64,000 bases of DNA from Pyrus communis (Eukaryota > Streptophyta > Magnoliopsida > Rosales > Rosaceae), in assembly GCF_963583255.1 (NCBI RefSeq), contig NC_084803.1, forward strand, positions 21,488,428 through 21,552,427. Reading direction: 5' to 3'. Shown in pieces: positions 24,955-37,032 of this stretch. The translations under genes and the position numbers were made by a program. The notes below the pieces were generated by a model. It searched no databases and was not told the origin of the DNA. It saw nothing but the letters and a program-made list of their open reading frames with translations. Numbering within the stretch: position 1 is the stretch's first letter; every line of letters begins with the position of its first letter.

Positions 24955-26126
24955 ATTTTAGGGGTGGAAAAAAAACATCCCGACAAATTCCCGAAGCCGG
25001 ACCGAAAAAATTCCAAACCAAAAATCTTGAAAATTTTGATACCGATCCCGAACTATTCGGTACGGGAATCGGTCTCACAATCTGACTTTTTCGATATTCC
25101 CAAACCGAATCAAAATTAAAATATATATAGTTTTAGATATTATAAACCGTTGGATTGGTTGAGAATTAATATCAGCCATTTATTCAAAATGAAACCTAAC
25201 CTCACCTTCACTAACTTCTCTGCCAAACTCTTTGACCTCACCTCACCTTCACTTCCTTCCCTCCCTACTCATGTACTCCTTTCTGGTCAGATCCACAAAT
25301 CTCTCTCTCCCTCCACTCTTTCACTCTCTCCCCTTTACCTTCATACTACATATAAACTCCAGTCTTCCATTTTCCTTTTGTATTTGACAACTTCCTCTAC
25401 CTTTGATAATCAATACAGCCACCTCTACTTCCTTCTACTTCTCTCTTCATTAAGGTAATATTCTTGTCTTCATCTGGTAATCTTGATGTGGTGAAGTCTG
25501 TTTGCGACTTCAATTCGTTTTTAAGTTGGGCATTTGAATTCTAGGGTTTTGGATTTGGAGGTTTTCAATTTTTGAAAGTTGGGGCATTTTAACCATTTCT
25601 TGCAAGTTCGTCATTTTCTTTATTTTTCTATTCTTTTGCAGCATCAATGCTAGAAATAGCAAGCTAAGGGTGGATTCTGGATGGATTCCTCGTCGACCTG
25701 TTATTTTTCTTTTTAATGGGGCTAAAGAGCTTTTCTTGTTGGTAAGTTATTTTCATAATATTTAGTCTGGAAGTTATTGCATCATTTGCTACCAATTCAG
25801 GTTTTATATAGTTATTGCGTCTAATTGAAAAAGACGAAGGATTTGGCATAAGGTATAGCTTTGTATCTGGTTTGTAATCTGTATAGCTTTGTCGTTTTGT
25901 TACTTTAGTTTAGCAGATCTTAAGGCAATTTATGCATTGGTCACTATTTTGGGATTCTCGATTTGTCCCGAAATCCATAAACTATTTCGGGATTTCCGAA
26001 ATTTGGAATTTCCGAAAATTTGGTTTGGGATCGGTCATGAAATTTTTTATTCTCGAAAACTTTGGTTTGGGAATCGGGACATGGTTTTCGGTTCGGTATC
26101 CCATACTGAACCAGCCCTATGTCTAA
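24955..26126. mobile_element. hAT-like non-autonomous element upstream of BIOF
   Basis: The left end has TAGGGGTGG at 24959 followed by CCCGAA-rich sequence (CCCGACAAATTCCCGAAG, GATCCCGAACTATTCGG). The right end inverted reads AGGGCTGGTTCAGTATGGG and has matching TTTCGGGATTTCCG-type sub-terminal repeats. Near-matching 8-mers ATGTCCAA (24947) and ATGTCTAA (26119) flank it but are not perfectly adjacent on the left. The core at 25190-25480 is a pyrimidine-rich stretch ending at a splice-donor-like AAGGTAATA. It looks like a captured 5' UTR or promoter fragment. No transposase is present. Confidence 0.5.
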
Positions 26127-26164
26127 TAAAGAGAGCTAAAAAATCAAAAGCCAAAAAATGACCT

Positions 26165-26520
26165 TAGCCTAAAAATTAATTCCCAATCGATGGCTGATCT
26201 ATAATTTTATGGAATTTATCAAGTCATTATTTGGCCAATAGGGTATCAGGCTAGCCAAATGTAGCCACCCCAATTGCAATAATTAATTAAAATTCAACGG
26301 CTAGATTTGAAAACGTTCAACAGTAGTTTAATTAAATTAACCAACAAATTTAAGGTACAAACTTAAAACTAATAAATTATTGAGAGGACTATGTTTAGCC
26401 TTTTCGGTTGAAGATAGTATATGAGTATGACTTGATAGTGTTTGTTTAAAGATTTTATTTTGCAAGCCTATAATTCTCCATGGGGAGGCCATGTCTAGTC
26501 ATTTCGGTTGGAGATGGCTT
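26165..26520. mobile_element. Harbinger-related MITE remnant
   Basis: The right end, TTTCGGTTGGAGATGGCTTC, is the inverted counterpart of the TIR of the element at 5250 (GGCCATCTCCAACCGAA). A second, partly repeated end (CTTTTCGGTTGAAGATAG) lies at about 26400. The interior is AT-rich and non-coding. The left end was not placed with certainty. Confidence 0.5.
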
Positions 26521-27202
26521 CAGTGCAAGTCTAGTGGAAAGAGTAAGGACTAAGAGTAAGATTTTAGAGGAATTACATTGACCTTCAACCAGTGGTGAGA
26601 TCCAAGATTCTAACATCGGGTAGTCCTAATCAAGGTACGTTAGGTGCTAGTCGAGCGGCAGATTGTGGCCTAGCACCTATCCACCTAGACGGATCTAAGC
26701 AGAATAGGAAAATTTAATTTAATTTATTATATCATATAAATAGTATATGTTTACACATAAAAAAATAAAAATAAAAGCTATACTTGTGTTGAGAATTTAA
26801 ATTTATTATTTTAGGTTTATTGTTTAACATATAACATATCAAAATATCAAAAAATTTGCTTTAACATTTTAGTGAATTTGATGTTATGAGATGAAAGTTC
26901 AAGTGATTACATGTTCGTAGCACTTTACGAAATATTGTTCAGATATCGTATAAATTTATAGTGAATTAAAAAAAAAATATCGGTGTCAAAGATATTGTAT
27001 AAAAAGTATTTGTTTAGTAATACACCATTAATTTATTAATTAAATGTTAGGTGGCATAACATGATTAGACAACAATTAAAAAAGAAAAAGAAAAATGGGG
27101 AGTTAGTCACTTTAGAAATGGAGAGAGAAAGTTTTTCTTCGTTGGAACAAAGGTCTAAGAACAACAAGGCCATGATAATCTTCTATGTGTTCCTCTTCGC
27201 CT

Positions 27203-27238
<36 letters not shown>

Positions 27239-28009
27239 ATTGGTTTAAAGCTTGTGTTGCACAACATGCACAGCCATGGTGGTCTTCTTTCTTCCACCAC
27301 CTACCAAGACCGTTGGGTGATCCTCAAAAATCCTCACACGCGTTTCTTCGAACTTCTGGGACCAACCAAGTCCATGATGGATTCGCTTATGTCTCTTACC
27401 TTCGTGAATTTATCTTTCATACTCATTAAAGGACACGTGTGTGGTAGCAAATTTCCGTCGTCTTCAATCTTGATGAAATGTACGTACAAAACAATCAAGA
27501 CCTTTGATCAAAGACCTAAACCTCAAGCGCCCACGAGGTGGGTTTTGGAGGGAATGTGGGGTTAGGCTAATGGATCTTCAATGCCTAAGTTAGTTTCTCT
27601 GAGGTGCTGGTGGTGCGAGCTAGGGCTCAACGTGCGTTAGCATGGGCCAGGTGACGACTCGGTGTATGGGCCGAATGCACGGGGGCGCTGAGCTGGGCTT
27701 GGGCTCGTTGGAGGTTAAGGAGAGGGAGAGAGGCTATGGGCACTCGCTCCCCTCTAACAAACTAGGTCGAGAGAACCTTGGGCTTGGCTAAGCACGAGAA
27801 AGAGAAAAAATGGACCATGTCATAGGGCCTGGCATGTTGCTGGGCTCCTATTATTTGGCCCGTGATGGAGGAAAAGCTAACCTTTTGGGCTGCTGAGAAT
27901 TGGTTGGGGTTTGGCGTGCGGATGCTGCGCTTCTGCGATTCTTCATATATATTCTTTTTGTTTTCTTTTTCCCAAGCTGCCTTGTAAATATTTATTTTCA
28001 TACTTCAGA
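26521..28009. other. Intergenic sequence, no gene recognised
   Basis: Contains a (TA)n microsatellite at 27205-27233 and a GC-richer stretch at 27590-27950. ORFs at 27112-27565 read through the microsatellite and carry no motif. The right part may be the decayed start of the gypsy-associated gene that becomes recognisable at about 28010. Confidence 0.4.
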
Positions 28010-30945
28010 ATTTTTTAGATTTCTTCCTCTAATAGCATGAGTGACGAATATCCTCTGCCCTTGTATCGTCAAGGTGGTTCCTTCGGCAAAGTAGGTTACT
28101 TCAAGGCTGCTTATGTCAAGATCAATTGCGATGAATTGTTTTGGGCTTTCATCGAGACATACAAACATGCCATTCCATAAGGGGTTCGCGTCAAGTGGGT
28201 GAAGGATGATAGTAGCCATAAACCATGTAGTGAAGTTGCCAAGGCTTGGAATAGAGCTATCAAATTCCATCCATACTACTTTGTGTGGGGATTCACTTTT
28301 CCCACGTCGTGCTTTTCCAAGAGGTGATATGTTACATGAAGTGCGGGCCTGCTCAATGTTCCCCAAATGCTTGCATAATGGTGGTGTTCGCAAACTTAAA
28401 CAAGTTCTTTGATCTAGGCTTGACCATTAATGAGTTATGGTACTTTTTCAAGATTGGCCATAAGGAAAGTGTGGGGCAACTGAAGTCTCACTAGAGGTTG
28501 TTTAATGCTTCCTACAAAGGTGATCACGAGTAGGTGAGAGATACCTTAGAGGTTAGCGAGGAGTCAGAGTTCAACTCCTCACCTGAGCTACGCATTCTGA
28601 TTGAAATTATCAATGGTAAGTAAATTGCTTCATTCTTGGTCTGCTTGGAATTTTTGTTGAGCTGCCCTTGACTTTAATTTATTGATCATCCTTCTTACTT
28701 TGTCTAGATTCAAAATTTGGCTCAACTCCAAGAACTTTGTCGGATATGAAGAAAGTGCACATTACCTTGGGTATTCCTCCTGAGTACTATGAGCGGTGTT
28801 GGATGTTCAGTCCTCTTCATCTGGAGAAATGTGAAATGCCTCTAAGGGAAGAGATTAAGCAGATCAAGGAGGAAGCGTTTGCTCGTCCGATCGCCGCCGT
28901 GGAGCTTGCTGCCAATGAAAGTGTAAAGAAGAGATCTTCGTCACCTCCTTGAGAGTCGTCGATTGAGAAAAAGCCGAAGACTTTTTCTGCTGCTTGTGAG
29001 GGCCTATTTGCTACTAAAAAGCTTTTCATTGATCTGACTTATCCCAAAGGGGAGAAAAACACTGTTGAGTCTAACCTTGCAAAGTTTGTTGCTCTGAAGG
29101 TGGCCACGTCCATTGCCGAGAGGATTGCTCAACGTAAGGGTTCTATGGTGCCCCTAATGTCTAGGTTTGTATCGAAACGACCATTTGGAGCCAAGTCTGG
29201 TTTGGCTTCTGAGAAACTCGCCACTATGAAGAGTGGAAATGTGGATTATGCTGCTAAGATGGCACTAGGGCCTGTTTATCCTACATATATAACTGATTCG
29301 TTTGTTGAGAAGGAGAAGTCTACTCATGTGGATAGTTATGAAAAGTCCACCAAATCTGTTTATGAGGAATTTCCCGAGATTTGTGCACTGCTGAAAGTTG
29401 ACTTGTTTGAGGACGTTAATGTATACGCCAAGTTTGTTAATAATGTTGTGAAGGTATTTCGCTCAAACTATTTTACGGAGCATCCTGCCTATTCAAGAAT
29501 GTCTTCCCTGCTTACTACTATGCAGAGTATTTTGATCTTGGTAGTTGAGTCCATGCGGTTGATCTGGATGCTACTAAAGTTGCCAAGGAGGTCAAGGTGG
29601 TGTTGATGGCTCAACTTAGCTCAGCTGCTGAAAAGATTGAAAAACTCAAATATGAACTCGCTATTTTGAAAGGGTATGATGTCTCTACCCCCACTTTTGT
29701 TCAGTTGGAAAACATTCACCAAGAAGTTGGCAGTTTGAAAGCTAAGCTTAATGCGATTGGGGCGATGTTGGAAGCTGCAAAAAAGGAAGTTGATTGGTTT
29801 GCACCAATGGTTCAGGACTTTGAGTGTGTCGACTCGGAGCTTTGGTTTGCATGTTATGCCAAGGACGAGAATTTATCTTCTCGCCTAATTGTGGATGCAA
29901 ATTTCCTCCTTCTTGTTCTTGGACAAAATTGCACCTATAAAACAAATAACAAGAGCCTTACGCGCCCACGATGAATTTAGGGGGGGGGGCTTTGGCCAAA
30001 GAACCTCCGATGCCAAAGTTAGAATTTTGAGAAAAAAGTGTTTGGAGAATTTAGAGAATTTAGCAAGAGGATTCAACTTGGGTTTTTGGAGAAAATGGGG
30101 TGATATTTATAGGGATGTGGTCGGCCGCTTTGGGAGAGATAGGGACCGGCCACTTATGTGGTTTTTTGGGTGTGATTCACAATTTATTAGCTAATTAATA
30201 AATTAATTGAGTAATAAATCAATTAATTAGCTAATTAACATAATTTGAAAGGAATGATTTAGGGGTTACCTTGTGGAGAGGATTTAATGAGGATGGATAA
30301 AATAGGTTTTGAATAATTATCTATTTTGGCATTTTTGACCTTGATTGAATTATGATTGTCCATTGCTCGCGCGTAGGAGTTTCAGTATTCATCGAGGGTA
30401 ATTTTGTCCTTTTCACCCTATAATCCACGTGTCGCCTCCATATTTTTCTCGATTATTTTTGGCTCCACAATAATGAAGTGTCTTGTCTCAAGGATGTTGC
30501 CAATAAGCTTGAATCCAAGGAAGTGGAATTGCAAGGTACGTTGTCTGCTAGCGAGAACCTGAATCATGAATTAGATAAGTTGTAGGATTGTCACACTGGT
30601 CTTGTTAAAGAGAATGAGCAGCTGAAAAAATGAGAGGGTCAGTCACGAAGTTGCACTTGCTTCTTGTCAGACTGATTTCTACAAGCTTGGCTATGTAGAC
30701 TATTTCTAGGGTAGGCCGTTGAATTATGAATTTTCCAAGAAAGAATTCGGGACTCACTCCATTTTTCCAGTGAATCTGCCTAACTCTCATTGAGGCTACC
30801 TTTGGTGGAGCAATTGAGGGCGAGACTGTCCAGGTAGAGGTGACTAAGGATGAAATGATGGAAGCTTTGGCTACTGAGAGCGATGTGGTTGCTGAAGGCA
30901 TGACAATCGAGGATCCAATGATCGTGCAGGTTGTCAATGAGTAGT
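28010..30945 (+). pseudogene. Gypsy-associated 'Transposase_28-like' coiled-coil gene, broken
   Basis: Across several frames this gives a protein of the 'putative gypsy-type transposon' kind. The N-terminal globular part holds LFWAFIETYKHAIP, FHPYYFVWGFTFP, FFDLGLTINELWYFFKIGH and LFNASYKGDHE. A spliceable 92-bp intron follows (GT at 28616, AG at 28706-28707), then DMKKVHITLGIPPEYYER and a Lys/Ser-rich linker. From about 29600 a long coiled coil begins (SSAAEKIEKLKYELAILKG), resuming at 30475 (NKLESKEVELQGTLSASENL) with a terminal SCQTDFYKLGYVDY block. Stops occur at 28178, 28492 and 28951, and a solo LTR splits the coiled coil at 29890-30469. Such ORFs are known as extra genes of plant gypsy elements. 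Function is unknown and no LTR pair was found around it. Confidence 0.65.
29885..30474. mobile_element. Probable solo LTR, 580 bp, in the coiled-coil gene
   Basis: Segment 29890-30469 starts TGTGGA and ends TCCACA, a 6-bp inverted terminus. It is flanked by CTAAT and ATAAT, which match at four of five positions. A TATA-like ATTTATAGGG lies at about 30105. It interrupts the coiled-coil frame, with homologous sequence resuming just after it. Confidence 0.65.
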
Positions 30946-31099
30946 CTTCCTGCTCAGACTTAGGAATTTTCTTGTTTCTTTCCTTTTGCTCTGCTTTGTT
31001 TGAACTTTGTTGGCATTTGAGCTAGTTTATCAATTTGCTAGAAATTTAATAAACTAGTTTCTTTGCTTTACTTAATTCTTGCAATTTCGCTATGTTTTT

Positions 31100-31440
31100 G
31101 CAAAACTTTACCGTAGGACGGGTGGGTGGGCGAGCTGCTTCGATGAAGCAATCGATCCCACGCAACCACTTTAGGTTTTAGTTTTGGCTTGAGGGCTTCA
31201 AGAGCCTTGCTTGCTTGGGGCGATTTGCAAAACTTTGCCATAAGACGGGTGGCTGGGCAAGCTGCTTCGACAAAGCAATTGATCCCACATCATCACTTTA
31301 GGCTTTAGTCTTGGCTTTGATGCCTCAAGAGCCTTGCCTACTTGAGATAATTTGTAAGACTTTGCCATAGGACGGGCGGCTGGGCGAGCTGCTTCAACGA
31401 AGCAGTCGATTCGACATCGTCACTTTAGGCTTTAGTCTGT
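31100..31440. repeat. 127-bp tandem repeat, about 2.7 units
   Basis: Units start at about 31100, 31227 and 31354 (GCAAAACTTTACCGTAGGACGG and variants). Each holds a small hairpin, GCTTC-GAT-GAAGC or a compensated variant, within GAGCTGCTTC.A.(G/A)AAGCA. They lie just 3' of the broken gypsy-associated gene, where many plant gypsy elements carry tandem repeats in untranslated DNA. Confidence 0.9.
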
Positions 31441-31655
31441 CTTTACTAGTTCCCAGTATTCATGTTCTATTGCAAAAATGCTAATATGATTTTTCATCTT
31501 TAAACACTTAGGAAAAATTGTTCTGGACAACAATGTTTCCACGATGATTTTCATCAATGGGGACATACCAAAAGCAGCGCCTTACAAATGAATAGGCTTC
31601 TCAGAAGTCTCAAATAAGTATAAGGTTTATTTAACATGTTGAAATTGATTGTGAA

Positions 31656-31658
<3 letters not shown>

Positions 31659-31690
<32 letters not shown>
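31659..31690. repeat. Poly(A) tract, 32 bp
   Basis: An uninterrupted A-run. It could be a retroposed 3' tail or simple slippage. No source gene was identified upstream. Confidence 0.9.
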
Positions 31691-31692
<2 letters not shown>

Positions 31693-34498
31693 AAGTATAT
31701 GTGATAATTTTTAAGTTTTGCACCAAAACCTATTAACTATTCGACCTATTAACCATTTGGAACAAGTCTTTTGATTCATACTTCAGCAACGCAGGTTTGA
31801 ATTTTATAGAGCTATGTTTTATGAAATTTTTTTCATGATTATTATCCGGTTTAGAGTTATTGTTAATTAACGAAGAATTGTTTCAATTAGGGTTATCTGA
31901 ATTATAAATTTGAACTATGGGTGAAATGGATTTGTGTTGGTGCTATGCAAATTGTTAAGATTGTTGAAGGTACAAATGACCATTATTTTGATTGATATTG
32001 ATATCATGTGCCTACGAAAGACGCACCTTTTCAAGATCCTGCAACTGCTGAGTTTGTTCCCTTGGAGACAAAGACATGCGTGCTGCCATTGAGAGTAAGT
32101 CTAAGGATGAAGATTTAGAAAATGATGCTGTCTCCTATCCGAACAAGGTCCAGAAGAAGCTGATCCAACCCAAACTTAGACTCTGCAGCATCAACCATAC
32201 CTTTGTACTTATCTCTGCAGCATCAACCATGCTTTTGTGCTGTAGGTTTCAAGATAGTTTGCCGCTTGAGGCTCCTGGAATCTACTCATTAAACAAATTT
32301 GATGTTTCGATTCCACTGGTTTTACTTTGTACAGAAAATTAAATGGGTGGATATAAAAGAAATTTAATCTTGCCATCACACTTTAACGTCTTTCAAGTTT
32401 GGAACTGTCCTCAACATACCACCTGAGGTGCAGGAAATGGAAAGAATGGAGCTCAAATGAACTGGGTCCAGTGTTTGTGTGTCCAGTATTGGTCTTTGTG
32501 GGTCTGGGCCTATGAATATATTTCAGGGTTTACTTGTCCTGCTCCCATGTAATAGTGTCCTCTTGTCGGCAATCCAGAGTGTCTTAAATTATTAGTCAAA
32601 CATATTCTCATTAGTCCAAAGTTTTTCTTTTAAACTCTTTTTTTTTTTTTTTTGTCTATGGGGAAAGACTACTCAGGAGATGGTACCATCAACGTTAAGC
32701 CTGCATCATGTCACTACAACTATGGTCTAGTGGTTTCTTTTTTGTTTTAACTTACAAGTTAGGTTTTAGTTCAATTTTCAAGAATAACAAGTTTCACAAC
32801 ACATTATTATGACTTGTCAATTGGGTGACTTAGCGTAAATTCTTCAGCCTTTAATATAAAATATGATTTTATCAAAAAGCTGAAACAAATGCAAGCATAA
32901 GTCAATGCTCCAAAGTTTGATTCGATTCTGTTGGATGCCCCAGTGAATTCAAAGCATGTCATGAAATTAGCTTCTCTTATGTCGAAATTACATATTATAA
33001 TAGCTGATGTCAACTCATTCAACATTGTTTTTAGTTATTCAAACTATCCTTGTTCATGATGTTTAAATTTAGTATTTCATCTAACTAAGAAAAAACAAAT
33101 GTTGTTCATGATTTTTAAATTTAGTATATCACTAGACCAAATGGCTTATGCCAACAAAGCGAACATGCAATAGTCCGATTTCAAAGGTCAGAGAAATTAA
33201 AATTTAAAACAGCGAATATACGCGTACTATCTAGCCACGCAATAAAAAACACTGAAGGAATAAAACAAAGCAAGCAACTCTCACTCTCAAAGATTGGCTG
33301 GAAGAGTCCGCAATAAGGAGAAAACTGCATGCATGACTCGGCTGGGCCGCTGGGATTACTGTTGATTTGGATGCTTTGGATTCCTGCAGCTTGCAAATAA
33401 TTACAAAAACTTGTTCATAAAATGTGACTCCTTGACGAGGAAATTTGGCACACTCCATGCTTGACTGCTCCTTCAGTGACCCACTTGGCCAATAACAAGC
33501 CAAAATTTGACCTGGTGCGAAAGAACCGTGCACGACAGAGACTACATAACGAAAATGAAATGGTCCTCTGTATATAAATCATAAGTCGCTTATTGGTAGA
33601 TATAGGTTATAGCTAGTGGAGGTGTGACTTCGAACAACTTGATTTGATTCGATTATATAGAACGGATGAAGGGACACCTGTTATGCTTACTGATTAATTT
33701 GTTTTTTTGTCAACCGTGTATATATGATAAATCAGCCAATATTCACGTAGAGGAATACATATACATGAGGATTGAGAATTACAAAAATACTATTTATCTA
33801 GTTTTGTTATTCACTACCCTCTTGTCACGTAGTCGTGTGACAATTGGCCTTTGTACGTTAAATTAAAGTTTTATTTTTTTAAAATATTTTTTTACAAAAT
33901 AAATTAAAATTTTTAAGTTTTTTCTATATATATATATATATATATTATTAAAGATATTTTTGAAAATAAATTAGAAGTTAAACATAAACCACCCACTAAC
34001 ATGGAGTTTTGTTATTTGTTGAATTATTTTAACTCCTTTTAATTCAATTGTAAATTTAAAACTCTTGAGGGGCAATTTATGGTATTTTAAATGTTTTACC
34101 ATTTTAGGGTGCTCCCTTTATATATACTAGCACGTTGCCGCACAAACCGTTAGAATTGGCCTTTTTTATATATATTTTTATTTAAATAACTAATTTATAT
34201 TTTATTATAAAAAAAAATTAAGCAAAAATATGAAACCACCCACAAATGTGAGAGTTTTTTTTTTCTTTTCTATATTTTAAATTTTAAATTCTTCAAATTT
34301 AAAATGTGGTGAATTATTCAAATGTAATTTTTGAATGTTCACTTTATATATAGAGCTGCTAGACCTAGTCCATTATCTTATTTCCCCACCCATTTTATAA
34401 TCTCACCCACCATAAAAAGTTAAAAAATTGAAATGTTATTTCCTACCCACTATTATTCCTAAAATAACCCTCAATATATATACACGCACAGAGGAAAT
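31691..34498. other. AT-rich intergenic region, no gene recognised
   Basis: An open stretch at 32076-32342 (with plausible upstream extension from about 32000, DPATAEFVPLE in another frame) has non-random composition but no family I recognise. ORFs at 33181-33533 (-) have no motif. TA-rich runs lie at 33926-33945 and about 34340. A possible Helitron-type CTAG terminus on the minus strand at about 34128 is too weak to annotate. Confidence 0.4.
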
Positions 34499-34842
34499 CG
34501 AAGTGATCCCCAAATTTTTATAAAAATGGGGATTAGTTGTGGGGTCCACACTACATTGAACTTTAACGATATGAAGCATAGATCATCCTTGCAAAATATT
34601 AGCCAAATCGAAAATGTTTAAGACATCCAATTAGGTTTAAAGAAATTAACGAATACTTGTTATATAAGAAACAATGTAATTTTATCCTGATAATTAAATA
34701 AGAAAATGGTTTCGGATTGAATTGAATTTTTGTAAGGATGATCTATGAATCGAGACTTACAAAATAGATTGTTCGGATCGTTGAAGTGTGGAGTGAGCCT
34801 CACACCTAATTCCCATTTTAAAAAAAAAAATGGGAATCGATT
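34499..34842. mobile_element. MITE with long inverted repeats
   Basis: The left arm (AAAATGGGGATTAGTTGTGGG, then TAGATCATCCTTGCAAAAT) is inverted on the right (TTTTTGTAAGGATGATCTA, then CCTCACACCTAATTCCCAT). Arms are about 110 bp with moderate divergence. There is no ORF. Superfamily is unassigned. Confidence 0.65.
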
Positions 34843-35647
34843 TACATAAATTCCCAGTTAAATATTAAATCATAGCCAGAGAGGTATGCGAATTCAAATG
34901 AAAAACCACAGAGCTATGCAAATTTAAATGAAAAGTTCGATAGCGATAAATTCAATTATACGGTTTCGACAAATTCAAATGACTAACACATAAAATTAAT
35001 CTTCTACCTCTTCAGTGAAAACATAAGATTCTACTTCGTCCATAAAACATCACCTTCTACATCTTCAATAAAAACGTCATCTTCTAAGTTCATTCTTTTT
35101 GCTTTCTACGAATGAAAAGAGATGGGAAGATGAGTTAGGGTTTAAGGTAGATAAATTGTCAAAACAGAGTGTGAGAGTTATCATGCCCAAACCTTTCTTT
35201 AAAAAAAATAACACAAAAGAGGGTAAGTAGCCATTTTAAAAATGGACAAATATGTAATTGAAAAATTCATTCAAAGATGAATGGGAAGATAAGACATTAA
35301 GGTGGGATATATAGATATTAGATTAGCTAATATGACCAAATTATGTCCAATAATTAAGGAATTATAACTCTATCCCACACTCATGACAGTCCTAATGTGT
35401 GAGCTAAATGCCTTAGCATTGAAGCCATAACTCTAAAGTTTTTGTTAATACCGTAACTCTAACGTTAACACACCATCAAAGTGGGAAACGTGTATATTGA
35501 ACTTAGAAAAACATAAGGCCTCGTTTGGTATAGATGATTGTATTGAAATGGATAAGTCAGTAGTTTTAAGGTAAAACTTAAAATGCAGTAATGAAAATTA
35601 TGGCCAACTTGGAGGTAGGAGAAGAATTTTTTATTTATTTTAATTAA
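34843..35647. other. AT-rich intergenic sequence
   Basis: No gene, RNA or element ends were recognised. The short minus-strand ORF at 35465-35650 has no motif. Confidence 0.4.
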
Positions 35648-35803
35648 CAAACAACATTATTTACACTAAAGGGGTAAGAGAGTATGCTAAGTTTCACAAT
35701 GGGCTAGCAATAATGTGGTTCAAATTCACCTTTGGTGAAAATCAAACCTAAGACCTCTCATTTACAAGTAAAGAGGAACATCACTAGATTGTAGTACTAA
35801 GTG
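35648..35803 (-). mobile_element. SINE-like repeat, copy 2
   Basis: Same layout as the copy at 19441-19597. On the minus strand it begins CACTTAGTACTACAA and has GAGAGGTCTTAGGTTTGATT (B-box-like), GAATTTGAACCACATTATTG and an A/T-rich 3' tail. The better match to GGTTCRA here supports a tRNA-derived origin. Confidence 0.58.
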
Positions 35804-37027
35804 ACGATCGGAGAGGAATTATTCAAGAAGAATACTCATTCATTCCAATCATTTATAAAATTGAGAAGTATCCTTCGCGTCTAATTACCTCAATATAAAG
35901 TTTGCTCGACAAACATGTCGTCGGGCATATGTTTAAAACCAAAATAAAAAATATATAAAGTTTGCTCAACGAAATTATTCATCAGGCTAATTTTGTTCAT
36001 TTGTTTTAAAAAAAATCGTTTTCGAAACAATATTAATAGGAAATAACTATTTAGTTCTAATTATAGTAACTTAAAATGCTAAAATCAATGACAATTTTTA
36101 AATTTATTTAATTACATTCAAAATAAAATTCTTCGTACAATTATGTTACAAAAACTAAACTAATAAACCTAAGCAACTTGGGTACGTGGGTGCTGAGGTG
36201 GCTAGGGGAATGGCGCCTAAAGGTCGCTCAGGGATTCAAGAATGCGAATGCTAGAAACAGACAAGGATTGGGCTATCCCAGCAATGTAGAGGCACACTGA
36301 TTCTCAGTCACGCGTAGTAATTTCTTGCTCGCAAGCATCTTTTTCTCCCAATCGGGCCCCGCTTCTTCTCTTTGGAGTGTTACCTCCATCTTATTCTCTT
36401 TAGCGCGCTAGTTCCACCTCCACCTGCTACAGTCTAGAAGACGATTCGGTCGAAGGATGAGAGCTTGCTGAACAAAAAACCCCACTAATGTCCCAAACCT
36501 GACTCGCTCCTAGGCAGCTGAGTTTCTTGCCTTTCCATCGCCCAAAATCGTCCATCAACAACTGTAGAGACACCTTGATCAGGTGTTAGCTCCTCCATAG
36601 GCACGTATGTTGCTCCTAGTAAGGGTGGGTCCAAAAAACTAAAAACCGAAAAAAATCGGACCAAACACCGAACCAAAACTGAAAAACTGTAAAAAAAAAA
36701 AAAAAAAAAATAAGGGAAAAAAAAGAAAACTAAATTGAACCGAACTGTATTGGTTCGGTTTCGGTTTGAAGGTTCGAAAACCAAACCGAATCAAATCCTT
36801 TTACACTTAAGGAATCCTTTTAGAGTAGGAAGAAGAAGATGGGATTTAGTCATCCTTAACACCACCTTAACCTTCTTGGACATGTAAGTATAACAAACAA
36901 GGTGCTGATATTTTACTTTAATAAAACAAGTGAATTAGACGGTGTAAACTTCGAAGCACCCCCTTTAATAATGACATGCCATTTAACATTATAGAAGGTC
37001 TGCAGCAAAGCCCCTTTTACATGATAT
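35804..37027. other. Flank of the gypsy insertion, possible CACTA-type sub-terminal repeats
   Basis: CGAC-rich palindromic pieces (GACAAACATGTCGTCGGGCA at about 35908) resemble sub-terminal repeats of CACTA transposons. A matching terminus is visible at 51560-51697 beyond the gypsy element. At 36640-36800 a GGTTCGGTTTCGG-type repeat with a poly-A run resembles one at 51100-51235. No gene was recognised. Confidence 0.35.
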
Positions 37028-37032
37028 CCTAC

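Noticed and set aside
27998..28393. Minus-strand 131-aa ORF
   Set aside because: The plus strand of the same segment encodes the gypsy-associated domain, so the minus ORF is a shadow.
34110..34140. Possible Helitron 3' end on the minus strand (GTGCGGCAACGTGCTAG)
   Set aside because: The CTAG is present but no convincing hairpin stem or matching 5' end was found.
36485..36784. Minus-strand ORF with Phe-rich run
   Set aside because: It is a translated poly-A/GGTTCGG repeat without any domain.
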